A stretch of DNA of 64,000 nt, from contig CAZOPF010000004.1 of the NCBI GenBank assembly GCA_964581605.1, forward strand, positions 48,589 through 112,588. Reading direction: 5' to 3'. The notes under the pieces were generated by a model. It saw only the letters and a list, made by a program, of their open reading frames with translations. It was not told the origin of the DNA and searched no databases. A program made the translations under genes and the position numbers. Positions 25,173 to 32,904 of the stretch are shown one piece after another; position 1 is the first letter of the stretch, and every line of letters begins with the position of its first letter. This DNA comes from CAADGU01 sp964581605. Lineage in GTDB: Bacteria > Chloroflexota > Anaerolineae > Promineifilales > Promineifilaceae.

Positions 25173-26668
25173 GCGGCAACCTCTACCTGGCCCATCGCCG
25201 CGCTCAATACTTTTTCTTGCGTGGCCTCAGCGCGATCAAAAATCGCCATTTGCCGCCCTTCGCGCATCACCAAAATGCGGTCGCTCATCGCCAGCACCTC
25301 CGGCAAATCGGAGGAAATCAGGATGATCGCCATACCTTCCTGTGCCAATTCGCTGATCATGTGATGCACTTCCGCCTTCGCGCCCACGTCAATGCCCCGC
25401 GTCGGCTCGTCCAGAATGAGCAGCTTCGGCCGTGTATTCAGCCATTTGCTCAACACCACTTTCTGCTGGTTGCCACCAGACAATTTGCCCGCTTCCAGAT
25501 GCACAGAGGGGGTGCGGATAGCCAGGCGTTGGCGGAACTGTTCGGCCGTTTCATTTTCCCGCGCCCGTTTCAACAGCCCCAGCCGGTTGGTGTAATGTTT
25601 CAGCGTGGGCAGGCTGATGTTGGTGGCAATGGACATGGGCATGGTCAGCCCCAACTGCCGCCGGTCTTCAGTGACGTAAGCAATGCCCAGGTCGAGCGCC
25701 TGTTTGGTGTGGTGGATGGTAACGGGTTTGCCATCAATCAAAATGTCGCCGCTGTCGGCCGGTTCAATGCCAAAGAGCGCCAGCCCCACATCCGTCCGCC
25801 GCGCCCCCACCAGCCCGGCAAAACCCAGCACTTCGCCCGCCCGCACTTTGAAATCCACGTCGGCGAAGCGGTTTTCTTTCCCCAACTGGCGCACCTGTAA
25901 AAAAACATTACCCTGCTCCGTCTCACTTTTGGCAAAAAATTCCTCAATTTCCCGCCCCACCATGTCCCGAATGGCGCTCTCTGGCGTCACTTCCGTTCTC
26001 GGTTTGGAGGAGATAAATTTGCCATCGCGGAAAACGGTAATGCGGTCGGCAATTTCAAACACTTCTTCCATGCGATGGCTGATGAAAAGAATCGCCACCC
26101 CCTGCTCTCGCAACGAATGGGTCAACTTAAAAAGCTGCCGCACCTCATGCGCCGAAAGCGAAGCAGTCGGTTCGTCCATAATTAAAACGCGCACCTGGAG
26201 CGAAATAGCTTTAGCTATTTCCACCGCCTGCTGTGCCGCCAACGTCAGCCCCCGCGCCGGGCTGCGCACATCCAATCTAATTCCCAGTTTCGCCAGGATT
26301 TCCTCTGCCTCTCGATACATTTGCCGCCAGCGAATGATGGCCCCCCGGCGGCGGTGGCTGATGAAGATGTTTTCGGCCACATTCAGGTCGGGGAAGATCA
26401 TTGGCTCCTGGTGGATGGCGGCGATGCCGTATGCCTGAGCATCAAGCGGGTTGTGGATGGAGATGACACGGCCGTCTAGCAGCAACTCTCCCTGGTCAGC
26501 CTGATAAATCCCCGTCATAATTTTGATCAACGTAGATTTGCCCGCCCCATTTTCGCCCAGCAGGGCATGAATCTCGCCGGGGTACAAAGTCAACGACACA
26601 TCATCCAACGCCTGGGTCATGTCAAAGCGTTTAGAAATATGGTTCATCTGGAGAATAGGACTGCTCAT
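25169..26668 (-). CDS. rhaT: Sugar ABC transporter ATP-binding protein, rhamnose (RhaT) type
   Basis: 499 residues with two ATPase domains, as in RbsA/XylG/RhaT. The first has Walker A GENGAGKST, LTLAAQQAVEIAKA (degenerate signature) and Walker B VLIMDEPTASLS. The second has an incomplete P-loop (GLVGARRTD), SGGNQQK and LLILDEPTRGID, the usual asymmetric pattern. It powers sugar import at the inner face of the membrane. The ATG at 26668 is chosen over an upstream in-frame start because the family opening (PILQMNHISKRF) follows it. The gene heads the rhamnose run, divergent from the DeoR-type regulator. Its permease partner is truncated here. Rhamnose specificity rests on context. Confidence 0.88.
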   Translation of the reverse strand: MSSPILQMNHISKRFDMTQALDDVSLTLYPGEIHALLGENGAGKSTLIKIMTGIYQADQGELLLDGRVISIHNPLDAQAYGIAAIHQEPMIFPDLNVAENIFISHRRRGAIIRWRQMYREAEEILAKLGIRLDVRSPARGLTLAAQQAVEIAKAISLQVRVLIMDEPTASLSAHEVRQLFKLTHSLREQGVAILFISHRMEEVFEIADRITVFRDGKFISSKPRTEVTPESAIRDMVGREIEEFFAKSETEQGNVFLQVRQLGKENRFADVDFKVRAGEVLGFAGLVGARRTDVGLALFGIEPADSGDILIDGKPVTIHHTKQALDLGIAYVTEDRRQLGLTMPMSIATNISLPTLKHYTNRLGLLKRARENETAEQFRQRLAIRTPSVHLEAGKLSGGNQQKVVLSKWLNTRPKLLILDEPTRGIDVGAKAEVHHMISELAQEGMAIILISSDLPEVLAMSDRILVMREGRQMAIFDRAEATQEKVLSAAMGQVEVAA

Positions 26669-26776
26669 TTGGGTTACCAAAACGTACTGCGTAACTTTTG
26701 GCTGCTCGCAGAGGGGGCGCATTCTCAAATGCGCCTATTGGCATCTGAGGATTCCAACTACTCTTGCTGCGGGAAA

Positions 26777-26860
26777 TTGTTGAAAATTGTTGAAACTTGT
26801 CAAATGTTGGCGAAATAATATCCAAACTGCTAAAATTAGTCAAGAAATGACAACAATTCC
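26777..26860. promoter_or_regulatory. Helically phased repeats, possible operator for the rhamnose regulator
   Basis: TTGTTGAAAA, TTGTTGAAAC and TTGTCAAA repeat with a 10-base period from 26777, one turn of DNA each. GGGAAATTGTTG (26771-26782) pairs with CAACAATTCCC (26851-26861) across the region. It lies between the divergent rhaT and DeoR-type genes, where a regulator would bind. No binding data support this. Confidence 0.4.
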
Positions 26861-26875
26861 CGTTTCAAATAGATT

Positions 26876-27106
26876 CGTAGGGGCGGGACAGGCGGGAAAA
26901 CACCTTTGCCCGAAGAAAGACATGACTTCCCGCCTGTCTCGCCCGGTGCGGACAAAACGGGGCGGGACAGGCGGGAAAACACCTTTGCCCGAAGAAAGAC
27001 ATGACTTCCCGCCTGTCTCGCCCGGTGCGGACAAAACGGGGCGAGACGGCGCGCCGAAAAGTAGCGGTGCTGAAATCAAACCTTACCGCGCCGCCCCGCC
27101 CCTACG
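26876..27106. mobile_element. MITE-like palindromic element with a perfect 79-base tandem duplication
   Basis: Outer ends CGTAGGGGCGGG and CCCGCCCCTACG are inverted repeats. Inside, a 79-base unit (starting GGGGCGGGACAGG) occurs twice without a mismatch at 26880-26958 and 26959-27037, then begins a third time. Each unit contains its own smaller palindrome (GACAGGCGGGAA / TTCCCGCCTGTC). No transposase is encoded. A related element is at 29644-29796. It lies 24 bases upstream of the regulator gene and may affect its leader. Confidence 0.8.
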
Positions 27107-27130
27107 AACATTGCGGCAAGGAATACAGAT

Positions 27131-28807
27131 ATGATGACTACATACGAACGCCAACAAAACATTTTGCGCCTGCTGAAGGAGCAGCCAGGCATTAAAGTCA
27201 CGCAGTTAGCGCAAACCCTGGAAGTGTCTGAAGGCACGATCCGCAATGACCTGGTGGCGTTGGAAGCAGAGGAGCAAATCCGGCGGGTGCGCGGTGGGGC
27301 GGTTCTGGTCGAATCTGGGGAAGCCATTTTTCTCAACAATGTGAGTAATGCGGCCGCCAAACAGCGCATCGCCCGCCGGGCGGCCGAAATGGTGCAAGAT
27401 GGCGATGCCATTCTCCTGGATGCCAGCAGTACCGTGCGTTGCATGGCCCCCTTTCTGGCCGAACGCCGCCAGTTGACCATTGTTACCAACGGCCTGGAAA
27501 CGGCGCGGTTGTTGGCGGCCCAAACCGGGCACACGGTCATTCTCATTGGCGGCATTGTCAGCCCGGATGGTTTAGCCACCACTGGCCGTCTGCATGATGA
27601 CCTGATTGAATCCTTGCATATCCAAACTGCTTTTATCTCTGGTGTGGGTTTTACGCTGGACAAGGGGTTAACTGAGCGCAAACTGGAAGAAGCACAATTG
27701 AAACAGGCGATGCTGGCCTCAGCGCAGCGCACGGTGGCGCTGGTGGATTCGACGAAAATGGGCAAAGTGGGCTTTGCGCCCCTGGTTGATTTAGAGCAGA
27801 TCAACCACCTGCTGACGGACAGTGATGTGCCGGCCGAGTTCATTGAGCAGGTACGCCGGGCAGGGGTGAACCTGACGGTTTGTGGCGAAAACACGGTGCG
27901 GGCTTACACGGTGCATGAGGGTGCGGCCCGTTACACGTTGGGGTTTGCCAATGAGAGTGAGGAATTGCCGTTTGCGGTGGCGGTGCGGCGGGGGTTGGAA
28001 CGGGCAACGGCCGTACACCAGGAAATTGACCTCGTTATTGCCGACAACAAACTGAGCGGTCAAGAGGCGCTGCGCGTGGCTGATAAATTGATTGCGCGGG
28101 GGGTAGACCTGGTCATCGAATACCAGATTGATTACCAGATGGGCAGCCTGATCATGGACAAATTCCAGCGTGCCAATATCCCGGTGATTGCCGTAGACAT
28201 TCCCATGGTGGGGGCTACCTTTTTTGGCGTAGACAACTATCGCTGCGGGCATGTGGCCGGCATGGCCCTGGGCGAATGGTTGCAGCGGGAATGGCAGGGC
28301 GCGTTTGACCATCTGGTGGTGCTGGAAGAGTTACGCGCCGGTTCTTTACCGGCCGCCCGCATCAGCGGCCAGCTAGACGGTCTGGCAGAAATCGTTGGCC
28401 CGTTGCCAGAAGAGAAGCTGATCCGGCTGAACTCTGGCAATACCAGTTCGATCAGTGAGGCGGAAATGGCAAAGACATTACAGACTATCCCCGCCGGGCA
28501 GCGGTTGGCCGTCATCTCCTTCAACACGGATGCGGCTATTGGCGCACTGCGGTCGGCTCGCCGTTTGGGGCGAGAAAAAGATGTAGTCATCGTCGGGCAG
28601 GGGGCGGATCAACTCCTGCTGCACGAAATTCGCCAGCCGGAGTCGCGGGTGATTGGCTCGACGGCGTATATGCCGGAGCAGTATGGGCCGAAGCTGTTGG
28701 AACTGGCGCTGAAGATATTGCGTGGGGAGCCAGTGCCGCCAGCGGTGTATACGGAACATGTTTTTGTCACGGCCGTGAACATTGCCCGTTATTACCCTCA
28801 ATTCTGA
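27131..28807 (+). CDS. DeoR-type regulator fused to a periplasmic-binding-protein-like sugar sensor
   Basis: 558 residues. Residues 5-60 are a DeoR helix-turn-helix (RQQNILRLLKEQPGIKVTQLAQTLEVSEGTIRNDL), 78-240 a DeoR C-terminal sensor domain (DASSTVRCMAPFL, IVTNGLE, GGIV, STKMGKVGFA), and about 260-555 a type 1 periplasmic-binding fold with no signal peptide (ADNKLSGQEALRVADKLIARGVDLVIEYQ, VIAVDIPMVGATFFGVDNY, VIGSTAYMPEQYG). So it carries two possible effector sites: a phosphosugar in the DeoR domain and a free sugar in the binding domain. It is divergent from rhaT and the rhamnose genes, so it probably controls them. Ordinary DeoR proteins stop near 255 residues. Confidence 0.88.
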   Translation: MMTTYERQQNILRLLKEQPGIKVTQLAQTLEVSEGTIRNDLVALEAEEQIRRVRGGAVLVESGEAIFLNNVSNAAAKQRIARRAAEMVQDGDAILLDASSTVRCMAPFLAERRQLTIVTNGLETARLLAAQTGHTVILIGGIVSPDGLATTGRLHDDLIESLHIQTAFISGVGFTLDKGLTERKLEEAQLKQAMLASAQRTVALVDSTKMGKVGFAPLVDLEQINHLLTDSDVPAEFIEQVRRAGVNLTVCGENTVRAYTVHEGAARYTLGFANESEELPFAVAVRRGLERATAVHQEIDLVIADNKLSGQEALRVADKLIARGVDLVIEYQIDYQMGSLIMDKFQRANIPVIAVDIPMVGATFFGVDNYRCGHVAGMALGEWLQREWQGAFDHLVVLEELRAGSLPAARISGQLDGLAEIVGPLPEEKLIRLNSGNTSSISEAEMAKTLQTIPAGQRLAVISFNTDAAIGALRSARRLGREKDVVIVGQGADQLLLHEIRQPESRVIGSTAYMPEQYGPKLLELALKILRGEPVPPAVYTEHVFVTAVNIARYYPQF

Positions 28808-28880
28808 TTTCCCCCCTTTTGCGAATAGTTGCATAGTTAATCTCTCTGCTAAAAACTTATCGAGGGTTTTACCATTAAAA

Positions 28881-29543
28881 ATGGAGCAGAATGATGACCA
28901 CGTTACCATCCGCAACAGTACTGCCGCGGGCGGCGGCGGGATTGCCAACGGGATATTCAGTATGTCAACGCTGGTCGCTGTGCCTCTTGATGGTAATTCG
29001 GCCTATGGCTTCAGCACAGCCACCCTCACGAATGTGACGCTTAGTGGCAATGCGGCTGAATACGGTGGTGGAATTCTTAACTCTGTTGGCACGGCCGCAC
29101 TGACTAATGTGGCACTTAGTGGCAATTCCGCCAATCAAGGCAGTGGGATTTTCAATCTCAATAACCCTACCACCCACTTGACGCTTAAAAACAGCATTGT
29201 GGCAAACAGTGCCAGTGGTGATAATGGCGATGGCCAGGCGGCGGACGAAGCCCTCTTTAGCCTGTGGAGCGATGACAGTTGCACTTTTACCGCCAGCTCC
29301 GGTAATCAGCCCAATACAGACCCGCTGCTTGGCCCGTTGGCCGATAATGGCGGCTCTACGCTGACGCATATGCTCTTACCCGGCAGCCCGGCTATTGATG
29401 CAGGTGCAGATGAAGGCGCACCCACCACCGACCAACGTGGTCTGCCCCGGCCGTCTGGCCTGGCCTATGATATTGGCGCGGTAGAAGTGCAGCTTACTAA
29501 TTGCCTGTTATATGTGTATCTGCCGGTAGTGGTCAAGCCATGA
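28881..29543 (+). CDS. Truncated secreted beta-helix / choice-of-anchor Q-type protein
   Basis: 220 residues from ATG 28881, or more in an open frame upstream that looks random. Parallel beta-helix rungs (SGNAAEYGGGILN, LSGNSANQGSGIFN) are followed by the ending seen in many bacterial surface proteins: NTDPLLGPLADNGG, LLPGSPAIDAG, DQRGLPRP and DIGAVE. The C-terminus LLYVYLPVVVKP matches the YLPxVxK type seen at the ends of secreted Chloroflexota proteins. There is no signal peptide and no convincing ribosome site, so this is likely the 3' remnant of a longer gene. It sits between two regions of repeat DNA. Confidence 0.5.
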   Translation: MEQNDDHVTIRNSTAAGGGGIANGIFSMSTLVAVPLDGNSAYGFSTATLTNVTLSGNAAEYGGGILNSVGTAALTNVALSGNSANQGSGIFNLNNPTTHLTLKNSIVANSASGDNGDGQAADEALFSLWSDDSCTFTASSGNQPNTDPLLGPLADNGGSTLTHMLLPGSPAIDAGADEGAPTTDQRGLPRPSGLAYDIGAVEVQLTNCLLYVYLPVVVKP

Positions 29544-29643
29544 TGTTGACTGTTTATTGTCTTGCCCTGCTGTGGCCTTCTGCTGGCGGCTGCGTGCGAT
29601 TCTCAGCCCACCTATCTGCAGCAATTCGAAATATGGTCTAAAC

Positions 29644-29796
29644 CGTAGGGGTGGGACAGGCGGGCCACGTTTTGGTTTTGCACAAAGGAAGTCGTTCCCG
29701 CCTGTCTCACCCCGTTTTGCGGCCACATGGGGCGAGACGGCGCGGGCAAAAGGGCCGCTATCAGAGCCAGTTCAACCCCCGCCGTCCCGCCCCTAC
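29644..29796. mobile_element. MITE-like palindromic element, related to that at 26876-27106
   Basis: Ends GTAGGGGTGGGACAGGCGGG and CCGTCCCGCCCCTAC are inverted repeats. The inner parts (CCCGCCTGTCTC, GGGGCGAGACGGCGCG) match the other element, but only one unit is present and the centre differs. With about 100 bases on each side it fills the 355-base space before the YefM-YoeB genes. Confidence 0.75.
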
Positions 29797-29843
29797 AGTT
29801 CATTGATTTCATAGTTCGAATTGCTGACCTATCTGTTCTGCTC

Positions 29844-29872
29844 TTGACGTTTTGTTTTCATTCTTGTACAGT
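29844..29872 (+). promoter_or_regulatory. Promoter of the yefM-yoeB pair
   Basis: TTGACG (29844-29849) and TACAGT (29867-29872) are spaced by 17 bases, matching a sigma-70 promoter at five and four of six positions. The -10 box overlaps the first TGTACA operator motif. Confidence 0.65.
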
Positions 29873-29883
29873 AACCTTGTACA
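29865..29883. promoter_or_regulatory. Paired TGTACA operator for YefM
   Basis: Two TGTACA motifs, at 29865-29870 and 29878-29883, lie 13 bases apart centre to centre and overlap the promoter -10. In E. coli the YefM-YoeB operator also consists of two palindromes with a TGTACA core, about 12 bases apart. The start codon follows 16 bases after the second. Confidence 0.7.
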
Positions 29884-29898
29884 ATTGCGAGGTGCAAA

Positions 29899-30189
29899 AT
29901 GGCGATTCAAGTAACTTATTCACAAGCACGGGAAAATCTAGCCCAGTTGTGGGATGAGGTCACTCAAAATAAAGAAACCATCATCATCACCCGCCGCGGG
30001 TCAAAAGATGTCGCCCTGGTTTCGGCGGCTGAATTAGCCAGCCTGGAAGAAACTGCCTATCTGTTGCGCTCACCGAAGAATGCCGAGCGTTTGTTAACTG
30101 CCTTGTCGCGTTCAAAAGCAGAAGAAGGAGCGGCGCTGACGCTCGAAGAATTACGGGCTGAGGTGGGCTTTGACGAAGAAACGAACTGA
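29899..30189 (+). CDS. yefM: YefM-type antitoxin (Phd/YefM family)
   Basis: 96 residues. The N-terminal fold (TYSQARENLAQLWDEVTQNKETIIITRRGSKDVALVSAAEL) is the standard Phd/YefM DNA-binding dimer domain. The C-terminal part (ETAYLLRSPKNAERLLTALSRSK) is the toxin-binding tail; LLRSP.NA..L..A is typical of YefM. It neutralises the toxin and represses its own promoter, which here carries two TGTACA motifs. GAGG lies a few bases before the ATG. The toxin gene overlaps its 3' end by 20 bases in another frame. Confidence 0.93.
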   Translation: MAIQVTYSQARENLAQLWDEVTQNKETIIITRRGSKDVALVSAAELASLEETAYLLRSPKNAERLLTALSRSKAEEGAALTLEELRAEVGFDEETN

Positions 30190-30466
30190 AACAGCAAGCG
30201 TCAGGAAAACACGCGAAGCCATCTTTTTCCCAGAATTCCGCGAAGATTTGCAGTACTGGGTGAAAACGGATCGCAAGATCGCCCTGCATACGTTGGAACT
30301 GGTCGAAGCCATTATGCGCGAACCGTTCACCGGTATGGGGAAGCCGGAGCCACTCAAACATATCCTTTCCGGGGCGTGGTCGAGGCGATTAACTCGCGAA
30401 CACCGCATTGTCTATGTCGTCAAAGAAGACCGAATTGAGTTTTTACAGGCAAGATACCACTATTGA
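30170..30466 (+). CDS. yoeB: YoeB/Txe-type mRNA interferase toxin
   Basis: 98 residues with the RelE-fold YoeB pattern: FREDLQYWVKTDRKIALHTLELVEAIMREPFTGMGKPEPLKH, then GAWSRRLTREHRIVYVV and a C-terminal QARYHY. The conserved Glu, Arg, His and Tyr catalytic set can be placed (KPEPLK, RLTREHR, YHY). It cleaves mRNA on the ribosome when the antitoxin is degraded. Its first ten residues or so are longer than usual; the TTG at 30170 overlaps yefM. An internal start closer to the family norm is possible but has no better ribosome site. Confidence 0.9.
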   Translation: MTKKRTETASVRKTREAIFFPEFREDLQYWVKTDRKIALHTLELVEAIMREPFTGMGKPEPLKHILSGAWSRRLTREHRIVYVVKEDRIEFLQARYHY

Positions 30467-30511
30467 TTCCTGCCTGTCATTCATCTGCGTTCAATTTTCA
30501 GGACAGACACA

Positions 30512-31486
30512 ATGAATAAAGTAGTAATTACCCAAAGCATTTATGATCAAGCCCCGCGGTTGTTAGCCGAGGCGGGTATTCCCTATTTTTATCATCAAGG
30601 CGAGACCTGGTCTCCGACGGAATTGAAGGAGCAAATTGGGGAGGCGACGGCCGTCGTCTGCCTACTCGCCGATAAAATGACGGCCGACGTCATGGACGCC
30701 GCCCCCCACCTCAAACTCATCGCCAACGTCGCCGTCGGCTATGACAACATAGACATCCCCGCCGCCACCCAACGCGGCATCCTGGTCACCAACACGCCGG
30801 ATGTGCTGACGGAGACAACGGCCGACCTCACCTTTGCCCTCCTGCTGGCCATTGCCCGCCGCATCCCCGAAGCCGACGCTTACATGCGGGCGGGCCAATA
30901 CACCCGCTTCGCCCTCTTCCCGGACATGATAGGCACGGAGGTGTATGGCAAGACATTGGGCATTGTGGGGATGGGGCGGATTGGTACGGCCGTCGCCCGC
31001 CGCGCCGCCCTGGGGTTCAACATGAAGGTGCTGTATACGGCCGATACCCCTAAACCAGACGCCGGGCGCGAATTAGGGGCAATCCATGTTTCCTTTCCCG
31101 ACCTCCTCCAGGAATCAGACTTCATCAGCATCCACGTCCCCCTCAGCCCCCGCACCCATCACCTCTTCACCATGAACGAATTCCTACAAATGCGCGGCGG
31201 CGCGTATATCATCAATACCGCCCGCGGCCCCATTATCAAAGAAGCCGATCTGGTGGAGGCGCTGCAAAAGGGGATCATTGGCGGCGCGGCGCTGGACGTA
31301 TTTGAAGAAGAACCAAAGATGCACCCTGGCCTGGCGGAAATCAAAGACCGCCTGATCGTCACCCCCCACGTGGGCAGCGCCACCATTCAGACCCGGCAAA
31401 AGATGTCCACCCTGGCCGTGCAAAACGTCGTCGCCTTCCTCACCGGTCAACGGCCGTTAACCCCCGTTAATCCCCAGGTTTTATAA
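30512..31486 (+). CDS. D-isomer-specific 2-hydroxyacid dehydrogenase (glycerate/glyoxylate reductase-like)
   Basis: 324 residues. It uses NAD(P)H to reduce 2-keto acids such as glyoxylate or hydroxypyruvate. The N-terminal substrate domain contains NVAVGYDNIDI and TPDVLTETTADLTFALLLAIARR. The Rossmann domain has GIVGMGRIGTAVARRA. The catalytic Arg is in NTARGPIIKE, the Glu in DVFEEEP, and the His in TPHVGSATIQTR. The closest pattern is the GyaR/GRHPR group. It lies alone before xseB, with a hairpin after the stop. The exact substrate cannot be told from sequence. Confidence 0.92.
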   Translation: MNKVVITQSIYDQAPRLLAEAGIPYFYHQGETWSPTELKEQIGEATAVVCLLADKMTADVMDAAPHLKLIANVAVGYDNIDIPAATQRGILVTNTPDVLTETTADLTFALLLAIARRIPEADAYMRAGQYTRFALFPDMIGTEVYGKTLGIVGMGRIGTAVARRAALGFNMKVLYTADTPKPDAGRELGAIHVSFPDLLQESDFISIHVPLSPRTHHLFTMNEFLQMRGGAYIINTARGPIIKEADLVEALQKGIIGGAALDVFEEEPKMHPGLAEIKDRLIVTPHVGSATIQTRQKMSTLAVQNVVAFLTGQRPLTPVNPQVL

Positions 31487-31532
31487 ATCCACAGCTGACG
31501 CAGATTTTTCCTGACCGGTGAAATCTGTGGAT
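31487..31532. repeat. Hairpin directly after the dehydrogenase stop
   Basis: ATCCACAG and CTGTGGAT form the outer stem; CAGATTT and AAATCTG can form an inner or alternative pairing. It begins one base after the stop codon and ends before the xseB ribosome site. Confidence 0.6.
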
Positions 31533-31543
31533 CGGAGATTGCC

Positions 31544-31753
31544 ATGAACCCTGATGAAATGAGTTTTGAAGCCGCCTTGCAAGAGCTAGAAACCATCGTC
31601 GCCCAACTGGAAGCGGGCGACCTGACGCTGGAACAATCATTGGCCCTCTTTGAACGCGGGCAACTGGTGGCGAAACGGTGCCACGCCCGGCTAGACGAAG
31701 CCGGTCTGCGCGTGGAGCAGCTCACGGCCGACGGGGAGATTGTGGAATTGTAA
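31544..31753 (+). CDS. xseB: Exodeoxyribonuclease VII small subunit
   Basis: 69 residues, as expected for XseB (60-85). It joins XseA to form an enzyme that degrades single-stranded DNA from both ends. The pattern MSFEAALQELETIVAQLEAGDLTLEQSLALFERG is diagnostic, followed by LxxAxxRVExL. The large subunit gene is not in the window; the two are often adjacent, so its absence here is notable. CGGAGA is the ribosome site. The stop TAA overlaps the first base of a 26-base palindrome. Confidence 0.95.
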   Translation: MNPDEMSFEAALQELETIVAQLEAGDLTLEQSLALFERGQLVAKRCHARLDEAGLRVEQLTADGEIVEL

Positions 31754-31778
31754 CGGCCGTAACAATTGTTACGGCCGT
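31753..31778. repeat. 26-base palindrome made of two ACGGCCGT copies
   Basis: ACGGCCGTAACAA and its exact complement. It starts on the last base of the xseB stop codon. It could fold at the end of the xseB transcript. It is the only place where two copies of the abundant octamer form a larger palindrome. Confidence 0.8.
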
Positions 31779-31808
31779 AAAGCCTGTTATACTCAAAGAG
31801 ATAGGAGA

Positions 31809-31887
31809 TTAGTAACCGTGCAGCAATTATGTAATTGAGTAATTGGTAATTAGCCGCTTCAATTACTTAATTACCCAATTATCCAAT
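31809..31887. repeat. GTAATTGG-type palindromic repeat element, copy 2 (shorter)
   Basis: Inverted relative to the copy at 6347-6453 and the same way round as 63843-63949. The left end (TTAGTAACCGTGCAG) and the arms match, while the GCTAACTTATTTGC end is missing. It ends 25 bases before the ftsY start. Confidence 0.85.
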
Positions 31888-31912
31888 CTCTGATTACTGG
31901 CGAGGTAAACCA

Positions 31913-32815
31913 TTGTTTAGAAGCATCCGCGACTCACTCAGCCGTACCCGCAACACCGTCTTTGGGCAAATTGCCAACGTGTTAGGCGCCGGCGACATCA
32001 CCGAAGAAACCTGGGAAGATTTAGAAGCGCTGCTCATTCAAGCCGACGTCGGCGTACCCACCACGCTGGAAATTGTCGAGGCCCTGCGCGCCCGCGTCAA
32101 GCGCGACGGCCTGTACAAAGCTGACCAGCTACTGCAAGCCTTAAAAGATGAACTACGCGCCATCCTGAACATCAACCCCACCTTTGAACTGGAGCAGCCA
32201 CGCCAGCTCACCGTCGTCATGATCGTCGGCGTCAACGGCTCCGGCAAAACCACTTCCATCGGCAAACTGGCCCACCATTACCAGAATAAAGGCAAAAAGG
32301 TGATATTGGCGGCGGCCGATACTTTCCGTGCGGCGGCTATTGACCAGCTTGTCATCTGGGGCGAGCGGGCCAACGTGCCCGTTATTGCCGGGCAGCCGGG
32401 TGGCGACCCTGGGGCAACAGCCTACGACGGCATCCGGGCGGCGCGGGCGCGTGGTTACAATTTACTCATTGTAGATACGGCCGGCCGTTTGCATACTAAA
32501 TATAATTTGATGAAAGAATTGGAAAAAGTGTACGGTGTCTGCCGCAAGAGCGTTCATGCCGCCCCCCACGAAGTGCTGCTGGTGCTGGATGCGCCCACCG
32601 GCCAAAATGCACTGACGCAGGCACAAAAGTTCAAAGAGTCGGTCAGGGTCACAGGCGTCGTCCTGACCAAATTGGACAGCACGGCTAAAGGCGGCATGGT
32701 CTTTGCCATTTACCGCGAACTGGGGCTGCCCGTGCGTTTCATTGGCACGGGCGAGAAGATTGAGGATTTGGCCCCCTTTGATGCGGCGGCGTTTGTGGAA
32801 GGATTGTTTTCGTGA
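31913..32815 (+). CDS. ftsY: Signal recognition particle receptor FtsY
   Basis: 300 residues, the short form without an acidic N-terminal domain. It receives ribosome-SRP complexes at the membrane. The helical N domain (residues 1-85) is followed by the G domain: GVNGSGKTT (106-114), DTFRAAAIDQL, PGGDPGATAYDG, DTAGRLHTKYNLMKEL, VLDAPTGQNAL (usually DATTGQNA), and LTKLDSTAKGG. The start is TTG at 31913 with GCGAGG upstream. The stop TGA is the first piece of an ATGCGTGA palindrome, so the gene ends flush with a repeat. It precedes prfB by about 90 bases. Confidence 0.96.
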   Translation: MFRSIRDSLSRTRNTVFGQIANVLGAGDITEETWEDLEALLIQADVGVPTTLEIVEALRARVKRDGLYKADQLLQALKDELRAILNINPTFELEQPRQLTVVMIVGVNGSGKTTSIGKLAHHYQNKGKKVILAAADTFRAAAIDQLVIWGERANVPVIAGQPGGDPGATAYDGIRAARARGYNLLIVDTAGRLHTKYNLMKELEKVYGVCRKSVHAAPHEVLLVLDAPTGQNALTQAQKFKESVRVTGVVLTKLDSTAKGGMVFAIYRELGLPVRFIGTGEKIEDLAPFDAAAFVEGLFS

Positions 32816-32850
32816 TGCGTAATGCGTGAGGCTACTTGTCACGCATCACG
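32811..32850. repeat. ATGCGTGA-type palindrome overlapping the ftsY stop
   Basis: CGTGATGCGTAATGCGTGA faces TCACGCATCACG. The ftsY stop (32813-32815) is the first TGA. Same family as 34009-34048, 36877-36930 and 51726-51789. Confidence 0.8.
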
Positions 32851-32904
32851 GGAATCGGGATCGTTTTGGGATCGTCACAAAACCATAATAAAAAGAGAAT
32901 TGAG

